Origin: CALCNS01 sp937897315
GTDB lineage: Bacteria > Bacillota > JAAYKD01
Length of the DNA: 28,367 bases
Direction of reading: 5' to 3'
Assembly (NCBI GenBank): GCA_036744005.1
Contig: DAINOJ010000022.1
Coordinates: forward strand, 1-28,367
Position 1 is the stretch's first letter, and the number at the start of each line of letters is the position of its first letter. Below are positions 7,344 to 13,979 of the stretch, piece by piece. A program made the position numbers and the translations under genes. The notes below the pieces were generated by a model that was given only the letters and a program-made list of their open reading frames with translations, was not told where the DNA came from and did no database searches.

Positions 7344-9137
7344 ATGAGCAAAGAATTTGTTACCGGAAATGATGTCTATGGCTGGTTTCAATACGGGGCA
7401 GAAGAAGTACACGAAAAACGCAATTACTTAAATACGATTAATGTTTATCCGGTTGCCGATGGAGATACCGGAAGCAATCTATGGATGACCTTGCGTGCTA
7501 TGGCAGAGAAAACGACCCGTAAAACGGCTTTCAATAGTATGCTTTATGAAATTTCTCAATCCGGGCTCGCCAATGCGCGTGGGAACTCAGGTATTATTTT
7601 TGCGGCATACGTCAACGCCTTAGCGCTGGAAGCCGTCCCTTACGAAAAAATTGGTGTATCCGATTTTGCCAAAATTGCCTATTCCGCTGTAAATGGTATG
7701 TATCAAGCTATTGATAAACCGGTAGAAGGTACTATTATTAGCGTGATTAAGGATTGGGCGGCTTTTTTGGTACAAAACCACCACAAGTATCCCAGTTTTA
7801 TTGAAATTTTTAACGATGCTCAGGAAATCGTAGCTCAATCTTTGGATAAAACCAAAACACAACTGGAAATATTACGTAAGAATAACGTGGTGGATTCGGG
7901 CGCGGCAGGATTCCTATTGTTCATACAGGGCATCAATCGATTCTTCTCCAGTGAACCCTTACATGAGGTTTATGAAGAGGAGACGATAACGAATACTGTG
8001 GAAGAGCATCATACCCAGGAAATCATACCTTTTCGTTTCTGCACGACCATTACCATGGAATTGGAACCTGGCATGATTAAAACAGGCTTTACGGATCGAA
8101 TCAAAGCAGAGTTAAGAGGATATGGGGATTCTTTGCTGGTAACCACAATGGAAATGAAATTAAAAATTCACCTACATACGAATACACCAGAATTAGTCGT
8201 CGAAACACTTCGTCAACATGGAAGAATAAGGGATCAAATGGTTGATGATATGGAGTTGCAGAGTCGAATTACCCATAACCGCATTTCACCTGTTGGTATT
8301 CTTACCGATTCCATTGGCGATTTGTCCGACGAACTGGTCTTGACCCAGCAAATTCCGATTCTTCCTTTGGGCTTACTTCTGGATGATTTGATTTATTTGG
8401 ACAAAATCACCATACAGCACAAGCAACTCTTTGATCGGATGAAGACGAGCGCTCAGCATCCCACCAGCTCCCAGCCGGAACCGGGACGCATCGCTCAATT
8501 CTTGCAGTGGTCAGCCGAGCATTTTGAAAGCCTTATCATCATAACAGTGTCCTCCAAAATGAGTGGAACACATGTAGCCATTGCACAGGAAGCTAAACGC
8601 TTACAAAACCAGGGTAAGAAGATAACCGTCCTCGATAGCAAATTGAACAGTGGAGCTCAAGGTCTTATCGTAAAAGCAGCCGTGGAAGCCAGAGCACGGG
8701 GACTAAGTCACGAAGAAATCGTTGCGTTGGTAGAGGAGAGGATTACCAAGACGAAGATTTATGTTTGTTTAAACACGTTGGAGTTTGCTGCAAAAGGAGG
8801 GCGAGTTCCGAATTCTGTGGGGAAAATAGGCAATTTCTTAGGAATGCGTCCGATTATGTCCATTGATGCCGAGGGGAAAGGCACCGTTTTCGGGGCAGCT
8901 TTCAGCCAAAAAGGAATTACTCAGAAAATTCTGAAATTGGTTGAGAACGCTGCGAAATCAGGCGGAGTGGATGAATATTGTATTGTTCATGCCAATAACC
9001 TCGCCTTAGCTTTGGAATACAAAACCAAGATGCGTGAAATTATCGGAAAAGATCCTGCTTACATTTCGGAGATATCCTCTGTCGTCGCGATTCACTCCGG
9101 CCCGGGCTCCGTCGCAGTCTGTTTGACTAAAAAATAG
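7344..9137 (+). CDS. DAK2-DegV fusion (FakA kinase plus FakB fatty-acid binding protein)
   Basis: A 597-aa fusion. Residues about 1-205 are a DhaL/DAK2 kinase domain with the nucleotide-metal motif NVYPVADGDTGSN (D39, D41) and NARGNSG. Residues about 225-305 match the middle domain of FakA: C233 in FRFCTTI, and H276/H278 in KIHLHTN, spaced like the zinc ligands C240/H282/H284 of S. aureus FakA. Residues about 314-597 are a DegV domain (LTDSIGDLS, TSSQPEPG, TVSSKMSGTH), the FakB module that holds a fatty acid for phosphorylation. In the usual arrangement kinase and binding protein are separate; here one chain could carry both, producing acyl-phosphate from exogenous or recycled fatty acids. 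First gene of an operon with two membrane proteins, 11 nt before the next. FakA's own C-terminal domain appears to be replaced by DegV. Confidence 0.9.
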   Translation: MSKEFVTGNDVYGWFQYGAEEVHEKRNYLNTINVYPVADGDTGSNLWMTLRAMAEKTTRKTAFNSMLYEISQSGLANARGNSGIIFAAYVNALALEAVPYEKIGVSDFAKIAYSAVNGMYQAIDKPVEGTIISVIKDWAAFLVQNHHKYPSFIEIFNDAQEIVAQSLDKTKTQLEILRKNNVVDSGAAGFLLFIQGINRFFSSEPLHEVYEEETITNTVEEHHTQEIIPFRFCTTITMELEPGMIKTGFTDRIKAELRGYGDSLLVTTMEMKLKIHLHTNTPELVVETLRQHGRIRDQMVDDMELQSRITHNRISPVGILTDSIGDLSDELVLTQQIPILPLGLLLDDLIYLDKITIQHKQLFDRMKTSAQHPTSSQPEPGRIAQFLQWSAEHFESLIIITVSSKMSGTHVAIAQEAKRLQNQGKKITVLDSKLNSGAQGLIVKAAVEARARGLSHEEIVALVEERITKTKIYVCLNTLEFAAKGGRVPNSVGKIGNFLGMRPIMSIDAEGKGTVFGAAFSQKGITQKILKLVENAAKSGGVDEYCIVHANNLALALEYKTKMREIIGKDPAYISEISSVVAIHSGPGSVAVCLTKK

Positions 9138-9148
9138 GAGGTTGTTTC

Positions 9149-9904
9149 ATGGATGTTATTCTTCTCATCTTCATCTATTTCTTTGCCTTTTTTGTTGTTG
9201 GTACAATCATAAAGAATAATTCTATTGTGGACATTGGTTGGGGAATTGGCTTTGTGGTTGTAGCGACCTATTGTTGGTGGACACGCCAACCCGTTCCCGT
9301 TCCCGTGACAGTCATGACCATATTGGTAGCCATTTGGGGACTACGATTGTTTTACCACATCATTCGCAGAAACTGGGGGAAGCCCGAAGATTTTCGCTAT
9401 GCAAACTGGCGGAAAGAGTGGGGAAGCCAAGTCATTCCCAGAGCTTTCCTTCAAGTTTATATGACTCAAGCAATATTTATGTATGTCGTTGCCTTAGGGA
9501 TTGTGTTTGCGGGTAAGGATCCGAGTTTGTGGAATCCATCCATGACGATTTTGGGTATGCTCGTTTGGTTCGTTGGTTTCTTTTTTGAAGCAGTTGGGGA
9601 TTGGCAACTGGAGGAGTTCAAAAAAGACCCCAATAACAAAGGCAAGTTGATGACTTCCGGCTTATGGAAGTATACCCGTCACCCCAATTACTTTGGAGAG
9701 TCTGTGTTGTGGTGGGGAATTTATTTACTTTCAAGAGCATCGGGAGCACCATTTTGGGTCATAATAAGCCCCGCAGTCATCACCTATTTGTTGGTATTTG
9801 TCTCTGGTGTTCCCATGTTGGAACGTTCTATGATGAAGCGACCCGGGTTTAAAGAATATGCAGAAAAGACCTCGATTTTCTTTCCTTGGTTTCCCAAGAA
9901 ATAA
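9149..9904 (+). CDS. DUF1295 family membrane protein (steroid 5-alpha-reductase/ICMT-like fold)
   Basis: A 251-aa polytopic membrane protein with about six or seven hydrophobic segments. The DUF1295 hallmark is clear near the C-terminus: GLWKYTRHPNYFGE followed by a WWGIYLL segment, and a closing GFKEYAEKTSIFFPWFPK. This region is shared with steroid 5-alpha-reductases and isoprenylcysteine methyltransferases, where it binds the nucleotide or SAM cofactor. Bacterial DUF1295 proteins are mostly uncharacterised, so a lipid-modifying reductase or methyltransferase is only inferred. AGGAGG precedes the ATG by 8 nt. It sits 11 nt after the FakA-FakB fusion and 14 nt before the DUF2177 gene, supporting a common lipid-related task. 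Confidence 0.9.
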   Translation: MDVILLIFIYFFAFFVVGTIIKNNSIVDIGWGIGFVVVATYCWWTRQPVPVPVTVMTILVAIWGLRLFYHIIRRNWGKPEDFRYANWRKEWGSQVIPRAFLQVYMTQAIFMYVVALGIVFAGKDPSLWNPSMTILGMLVWFVGFFFEAVGDWQLEEFKKDPNNKGKLMTSGLWKYTRHPNYFGESVLWWGIYLLSRASGAPFWVIISPAVITYLLVFVSGVPMLERSMMKRPGFKEYAEKTSIFFPWFPKK

Positions 9905-9918
9905 GGAGGTAGGTATAC

Positions 9919-10323
9919 ATGCAAGCGACCGATATACGTAATTTTTTCGTTTCGTTCGGTGTTTTTTTGGTGATTGATTTAGTTTGGCTAGGTGTTGTCG
10001 CGAAAAATCTATATGCAGAAAAGCTGGGGTACCTTATGGCCCCCAAAGTGAACTTTGCAGCAGCTTTTATCTTTTATGCCATTTTCGTCGTTGGTATGAT
10101 GTTTTTTGTCATCAACCCGGCGTTGGCAAAAAATAGTTGGCAAATAGCTTTGTTTACAGGAATGTTCTTTGGATTTGTTACCTACGCAACCTATGATTTA
10201 ACCAACTTAGCAACGATTCGCGACTGGCCCTTGACGATTACCATCATCGACTTAATTTGGGGAACCAGTTTGAGCGGAGCAACCGCTACGATTAGCTTTT
10301 TTCTGATACGCTTATTAAAGTAA
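9919..10323 (+). CDS. DUF2177 family integral membrane protein
   Basis: A 134-aa protein with four predicted membrane helices (roughly residues 8-28, 45-67, 75-95 and 108-132). FLVIDLVWLGVVAKNLY, GFVTYATYDLTNLATIRDWP and a final IDLIWGTSLSGATATI are features of DUF2177. Function is unknown. DUF2177 and DUF1295 genes are known to occur together in clusters with lipid-modifying enzymes; here they share an operon with a fatty-acid kinase fusion. The ribosome binding site GGAGG is 11 nt before the ATG. Last gene of the operon, followed by a strong terminator. Confidence 0.88.
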   Translation: MQATDIRNFFVSFGVFLVIDLVWLGVVAKNLYAEKLGYLMAPKVNFAAAFIFYAIFVVGMMFFVINPALAKNSWQIALFTGMFFGFVTYATYDLTNLATIRDWPLTITIIDLIWGTSLSGATATISFFLIRLLK

Positions 10324-10350
10324 AGTACTTGTGTTGAATGATAAACAGAA

Positions 10351-10390
10351 GGCCTCTGCAAGAATTTGTTCCTGCAGAGGCCCTTTTTTT
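10351..10390. terminator. Terminator of the FakA-FakB operon, probably shared with the Sec-OsmC gene
   Basis: A perfect 10-bp GC-rich stem (10351-10360 with 10373-10382), extendable through one mismatch, is followed by TTTTTTT on the plus strand. On the minus strand the same hairpin, followed by a TTCTGTTT stretch, lies 15 nt after the OsmC stop and could end that transcript too. Confidence 0.9.
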
Positions 10391-10405
10391 GAAATGAGGA
10401 TCGAG

Positions 10406-10777
10406 TTATTCCACCACGGTAACAGTGACTTCGGGAGGATCATATAAGTGTTTCTTCACGTAACAAGCATTCATGTTTTTGAGAATGGATTGCTTGTGTT
10501 GTGGTGGAAAGTCCACCGGGAATTTCACTTGGAAATCCATCTTGTTAATCAAACGAGTCTCTTCACTCTTCGTGGTATCTAAGGTCATTGTAATTGCTTC
10601 CACCGGAAGCTCGAATTTACGTCCATAAGACGCAATTCCTGCATACATTCAGGCGCCGATTCCGGCAAAGAAATGATCGGTTGGCCCAAAATTCTCTTTA
10701 TTGACTAACTGGTCATGCTTGCCTTCCATTTGAATTAGGGTGCCTTGAGGCGTCAGAGAAAACGACATATAAGCCAT
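10406..10777 (-). CDS. Selenocysteine-containing OsmC-family protein (in-frame TGA read as Sec43)
   Basis: Reading from ATG 10777 gives 42 codons, an in-frame TGA at 10651-10649, then 80 more codons to the stop, 123 aa with Sec. OsmC/Ohr proteins are thiol peroxidases or related redox enzymes using two cysteines, the first in a helix after a P..LLAA.G.C pattern. Here that segment reads GPTDHFFAGIGA-U-MYAGIASYG, so the TGA falls on the peroxidatic Cys. The second Cys is C105 in MNACYVKKHLYDPPEVTV, as in the family. Support for the long frame: TAAGGAGGG directly before ATG 10777, a good promoter, family-like sequence on both sides of the TGA in one frame, no ribosome binding site at the ATG after the TGA, and a hairpin 10 nt downstream. 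Sec-containing OsmC-like proteins have, to my knowledge, been noted in metagenomic selenoproteome surveys. The alternative, a nonsense-mutated pseudogene, is less likely. Selenocysteine machinery must lie elsewhere. Confidence 0.85.
10613..10638 (-). promoter_or_regulatory. Candidate bacterial SECIS element downstream of the UGA
   Basis: On the minus strand GAATTGCGTC (10638-10629) pairs with GACGTAAATTC (10623-10613): 10 bp including one G-U, with a single bulged A (10616) and a 5-nt loop UUAUG (10628-10624). The loop starts 21 nt after the UGA, within the distance typical of bacterial SECIS hairpins bound by SelB. The loop G is at its last rather than first position, which departs from the commonest pattern. 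Confidence 0.65.
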
Positions 10778-10805
10778 GGGTAACCCTCCTTAATAGTGAT
10801 ACTTC

Positions 10806-10834
10806 AGTATAACGTGAATTAGACTTTATTTCAA
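10806..10834 (-). promoter_or_regulatory. Promoter of the Sec-OsmC gene
   Basis: On the minus strand TTGAAA (10834-10829) and TATACT (10811-10806) are 17 nt apart (both 5/6), 28 nt before the ATG at 10777. An imperfect inverted repeat with TTCAA/TTGAA arms (10830-10847) overlaps the -35 and could be an operator. Confidence 0.8.
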
Positions 10835-10877
10835 GTATCAATTTGAATACTATCTTTCTATGCAAATTCACATTAAG

Positions 10878-10889
10878 CAACACGTGTTG
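10878..10889. repeat. 12-bp perfect palindrome after purA
   Basis: CAACACGTGTTG lies 4 nt beyond the purA stop. It is not followed by a T run on either strand, so it is a poor terminator; it may be a protein-binding site or chance. No convincing purA terminator was found in 10778-10893. Confidence 0.4.
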
Positions 10890-10893
10890 GGAA

Positions 10894-12165
10894 TCAAGAG
10901 CGCAAGAAAGTGGCTTCGCGGGAGGGACCTACCGATAACCAGGAGGCTTTCACTCCACAGGCCTTTTCGATGAGTTCTACATACTCTTGAGCAGCTTTGG
11001 GGAGTTCTTGCCATGAACGCACTTGCTGCGTATTGCAGTTCCAACCCGGTACTTCAATATATACCGGCTCAGCGCGATACAAGTCTTCAGCCAAGGGCAT
11101 CCCTTCCACGAGTTGACCATCGATACGATAATGTGTGCAGATTTTTAGGCTTTCCAGCTGATCTAAGGTATCTAATTTAGTAATGGCAATATCGGTAAAA
11201 CCATTTAATTGAGCAGCATACCGTAAAGCATTCAGGTCCAGCCAGCCACATCGGCGGGGACGGCCTGTAGTGGCTCCGAATTCTTCGCCGAAATTACGTA
11301 AATACTCTCCGGTGTCATCGATTAATTCGGTTGGGAAAGGTCCAGCGCCAACAGCGGTAGAGAAGGCTTTCACGATTCCGGTCACTTGGGTGATGGCGTG
11401 AGGGGGTAAACCGCTTCCGGAAGCAGCTCCTCCGGAGGTGGGGTTGGAAGAGGTACTAAAAGGATAAATGCCCCAGTCTAAATCACGCATGACTCCTAAC
11501 TGACCTTCCAGCAAAACATTTTTGCCGCTTTTCCAAGCGTCTTGCATCAAAGGTAACGTGTCGCAAATGTACGGGGAAAGGGTGGTTACATAAGGTTCGT
11601 ATTCTTGCAAAGTCGCTTCAATATCGATGAGGTTTTCGTGAAAGACAGCATCGATTAGCTGATTGCCACTCTCTAATAACGAACGGAGGGATTTCATGAA
11701 TATCTCTCGATTTAACATGCTACCCATTTGCAAACCAACTCGCAAGCTCTTCGCTGCATAGGCGGGAGCAATTCCGCGTAAGGTCGAGCCTTGTGCTTCT
11801 TTGCCACGAGCTAACTCCAACAACCGATCAAGATAACCATACAGAGGTAAAGAGATATGAGCCCGGTTCGATATTTTTAAGTTATGGGTTGGTATCCCGG
11901 CTTTGTGCAGGGATTGGAGTTCCTGAATTAAAGCTGCAGGATCCACTACCGTCCCGGTACCGATAATGTTGGTGACTTCCGGGTTAAAAATCCCACAGGG
12001 TATTAAGTGCAAAGCAAATTTACCATATTCATTCACGACTGTATGACCAGCATTGGCACCGCCTTGAAAACGAACGACCACATTGGCATTTTGAGCCAGG
12101 AGATCTACAATTTTTCCTTTTCCTTCATCTCCCCACTGAGCTCCAACAATTGCACGTACTGCCAT
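10894..12165 (-). CDS. purA: Adenylosuccinate synthetase PurA
   Basis: A 423-aa GTP-dependent enzyme joining IMP and aspartate to adenylosuccinate, the first committed step to AMP. The N-terminal P-loop-like VGAQWGDEGKGKIVDLL, the GGANAGHTVV segment with the catalytic His, GTGTVVDP, GRPRRCGWLD and TKLDTLD near the GTP-binding region, and a C-terminal WLSVGPSREATF are all family signatures. Length is normal. ATG 12165 is chosen over upstream TTG/GTG codons because GGAAGG lies about 10 nt before it. The gene is monocistronic and divergent from the LysR gene. It probably has an extended -10 promoter (12210-12218). Confidence 0.97.
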   Translation of the reverse strand: MAVRAIVGAQWGDEGKGKIVDLLAQNANVVVRFQGGANAGHTVVNEYGKFALHLIPCGIFNPEVTNIIGTGTVVDPAALIQELQSLHKAGIPTHNLKISNRAHISLPLYGYLDRLLELARGKEAQGSTLRGIAPAYAAKSLRVGLQMGSMLNREIFMKSLRSLLESGNQLIDAVFHENLIDIEATLQEYEPYVTTLSPYICDTLPLMQDAWKSGKNVLLEGQLGVMRDLDWGIYPFSTSSNPTSGGAASGSGLPPHAITQVTGIVKAFSTAVGAGPFPTELIDDTGEYLRNFGEEFGATTGRPRRCGWLDLNALRYAAQLNGFTDIAITKLDTLDQLESLKICTHYRIDGQLVEGMPLAEDLYRAEPVYIEVPGWNCNTQQVRSWQELPKAAQEYVELIEKACGVKASWLSVGPSREATFLRS

Positions 12166-12209
12166 GGACAACACACCTTCCTTATGATTGGAATTTTCTC
12201 ACAGTATGG

Positions 12210-12218
12210 AGTATACCA
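12210..12218 (-). promoter_or_regulatory. Extended -10 promoter candidate for purA
   Basis: On the minus strand TGG-TATACT (12218-12210) is an extended -10 element 45 nt before the purA start. No good -35 exists 17 nt upstream. No purine riboswitch or PurR-box pair was recognised. Confidence 0.45.
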
Positions 12219-12296
12219 TAACAAAAAGCCAGAAGGAAAATGATAAATCCGTATTGAATCATAACTTTATGGAATACATGTTGGGGAGTGGTCGGT

Positions 12297-13172
12297 ATGG
12301 ATGTTCAACAACTCCTGCTTTTTTGTAAAACCGCCGAGACGTTAAATATGACGAGGACAGGAGATATCTTAGGATTCAGTCAACCGGCAGTGAGTAAACA
12401 AATACAGCAGCTGGAGCGGGATTTAGGTGGCCAATTGTTTTTGAGAAAAGGGAGGCAATTGCACTTGACTCCTTTCGGCGCTTTAATTTTACCACGGGCT
12501 CAAAGAATTGTCGCACAAGTTCAAGAATTGAAATCGGAAGCAGCACAGGCTATCGATCCATTTCGTGGACGCTTGGTTGTGGTTGCAGGTAGTGTTACCA
12601 TGACGTATTTACTACCCAAAGTTCTGGCTGAATACCGCAAGCAGTATCCTCAGGCTCAGTTAACCGTGTATTCTGGGAAAACCACAGAAACAGTTCGTAT
12701 GGTCGAAGATGGCTCTGCTCATATTGGTTTGGTCAGTTCGGAAGTCATCCATCCTCGTCTCACGGTGGAGCCCTTGTTTTTTGATGCTATGGCGATTGTT
12801 TCGTCTCCTGAATTGAATCCCCATACATTGACCGACTTAGCACAAGGTCCATGGTTGATTTTTGCGCGAGGAACCGGCTTTCGGACTTATATTGATCAAT
12901 TCTTCGCTGAGCATTCCTTTATTCCGGATAATGTGATGGAAATGGATAGTATAGAAGCCTTACGAGAAATGGCGGCTGCAGGGTTAGGATATACCTTACT
13001 CCCGGTTCGCGCGGTGAGTCAGTCCATGGAACAGGGTAAATTGCATATCATTAAACAAGAAGGGTTGGAACCGGAAGCAAGGTGCAATTCGTTGATTTAT
13101 CGAAAAGAGAATTCTTTTTATCTGAAGGAGGAATTCTTGCTGTTGGCAAGGAAGATTCTTAAGAATCAGTAG
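12297..13172 (+). CDS. LysR family transcriptional regulator
   Basis: A 291-aa LysR-type regulator. The N-terminal winged helix (residues about 1-60) reads MDVQQLLLFCKTAETLNMTRTGDILGFSQPAVSKQIQQLE, the LysR recognition pattern, followed by a linker helix and a periplasmic-binding-protein-like effector domain (about 88-290) beginning GRLVVVAGSVTMTYLLPKVL. ATG 12297 has GGGGAG 8 nt upstream; an in-frame GTG at 12288 lies just after that box and is rejected. It is divergent from purA and 20 nt upstream of a methyltransferase gene, with which it shares a terminator. The effector and targets cannot be deduced. Confidence 0.95.
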   Translation: MDVQQLLLFCKTAETLNMTRTGDILGFSQPAVSKQIQQLERDLGGQLFLRKGRQLHLTPFGALILPRAQRIVAQVQELKSEAAQAIDPFRGRLVVVAGSVTMTYLLPKVLAEYRKQYPQAQLTVYSGKTTETVRMVEDGSAHIGLVSSEVIHPRLTVEPLFFDAMAIVSSPELNPHTLTDLAQGPWLIFARGTGFRTYIDQFFAEHSFIPDNVMEMDSIEALREMAAAGLGYTLLPVRAVSQSMEQGKLHIIKQEGLEPEARCNSLIYRKENSFYLKEEFLLLARKILKNQ

Positions 13173-13192
13173 AACACCTAGGGGGGATGTAC

Positions 13193-13939
13193 ATGCCCGA
13201 TATTATGAATGGATTCATCGATTATTATGCTTCATTGGTTCAACCATCTTTAGGCATGGTCACATTTTTGACCAATGAAATCGGCAACCTTTCATCGGCA
13301 CACATTCTTGATGCCGCTTGTGGTGGTGGAGAGTTAGCGCACGCATTGGCTGTTTCGGGCTCAGTTGTGACTGCTGTTGAAAGTGAACAAGCATTATTGC
13401 TCAAGGCCAAAGCGTATTCTTTACGAGATAAGGTTCCTAGAGCGCTACAATTTTTACCGGCTCCCCTTTTGAAATTGCCGGGGACTCCGGGTAGTTACCA
13501 TGTGCTCTTGTGCTTAAATAATGCCTCTTCTGTTTTACAAGATGAAGAGGAATACCAAGAGTTTTTCAAACAAGCAGCAACATTATTGAACAAGGGTGGC
13601 AGATTGGTCATGCAACTCTTTAATTATGATATGTTGCTGGATTATAAAGTGCGCGAACTTCCCGAGTTAGTGAATGAAAAAGAGGGAATTCGGCTTCAAC
13701 GGAGGTTGCGTATTTGCAACGATGGGCACTTGGCCATGGATACGACCTTATCGTTGATGAGAATCGATGCCAAGGAATTGGCGCGACAAGAAATCATCAT
13801 ATATCCAATCCGCAGATTGCAAATTCAGAAAATGCTACAGGATGCAGGTTTTGTGGTCATTGATTTCTATGGTGGAGTGGAAGGGACAACTTGGCAAGAA
13901 GATTCTCCTTCTACTTTGTTTTTAGCCATTCGCGGATAG
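13193..13939 (+). CDS. Class I SAM-dependent methyltransferase
   Basis: A 248-aa cytosolic methyltransferase. The SAM-binding motif I is HILDAACGGGELAHALA (residues about 43-59), followed by VTAVE as the acidic end of strand 2, and a motif IV-like region YHVLLCLNNASSVL; LLNKGGRLVMQLFNYD supplies the later strand. The C-terminal 90 residues form a mixed region likely to bind the substrate. ATG 13193 is chosen because the GGGGGG ribosome binding site abuts the earlier ATG at 13187. The gene lies 20 nt after the LysR gene, so the two probably form an operon; the substrate is unknown. Confidence 0.88.
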   Translation: MPDIMNGFIDYYASLVQPSLGMVTFLTNEIGNLSSAHILDAACGGGELAHALAVSGSVVTAVESEQALLLKAKAYSLRDKVPRALQFLPAPLLKLPGTPGSYHVLLCLNNASSVLQDEEEYQEFFKQAATLLNKGGRLVMQLFNYDMLLDYKVRELPELVNEKEGIRLQRRLRICNDGHLAMDTTLSLMRIDAKELARQEIIIYPIRRLQIQKMLQDAGFVVIDFYGGVEGTTWQEDSPSTLFLAIRG

Positions 13940-13941
13940 TA

Positions 13942-13979
13942 ATACCGCCGGGGGTTTCCCCGGCGGTATCTCTTTTTTT
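13942..13979 (+). terminator. Strong terminator after the methyltransferase gene
   Basis: A perfect 12-bp GC-rich stem (13942-13953 with 13958-13969) with a GTTT loop precedes a T run (13971-13979). The T run reaches the stop codon of the convergent hydrogenase gene. Read on the minus strand the hairpin follows that stop closely and may also help end its transcript, although the T tract there is poor. Confidence 0.93.

Noticed and set aside
10406..10648. An 80-codon gene starting at the ATG directly after the TGA
   Set aside because: It has no ribosome binding site and would begin in the middle of the OsmC active-site helix. The upstream 42 codons in the same frame have the promoter, ribosome binding site and family sequence.
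10649..10651. The TGA as a sequencing error or pseudogene stop
   Set aside because: It falls exactly at the catalytic Cys codon, with a SECIS-like hairpin at the right distance and no other disruption. It remains possible if the host lacks Sec machinery.
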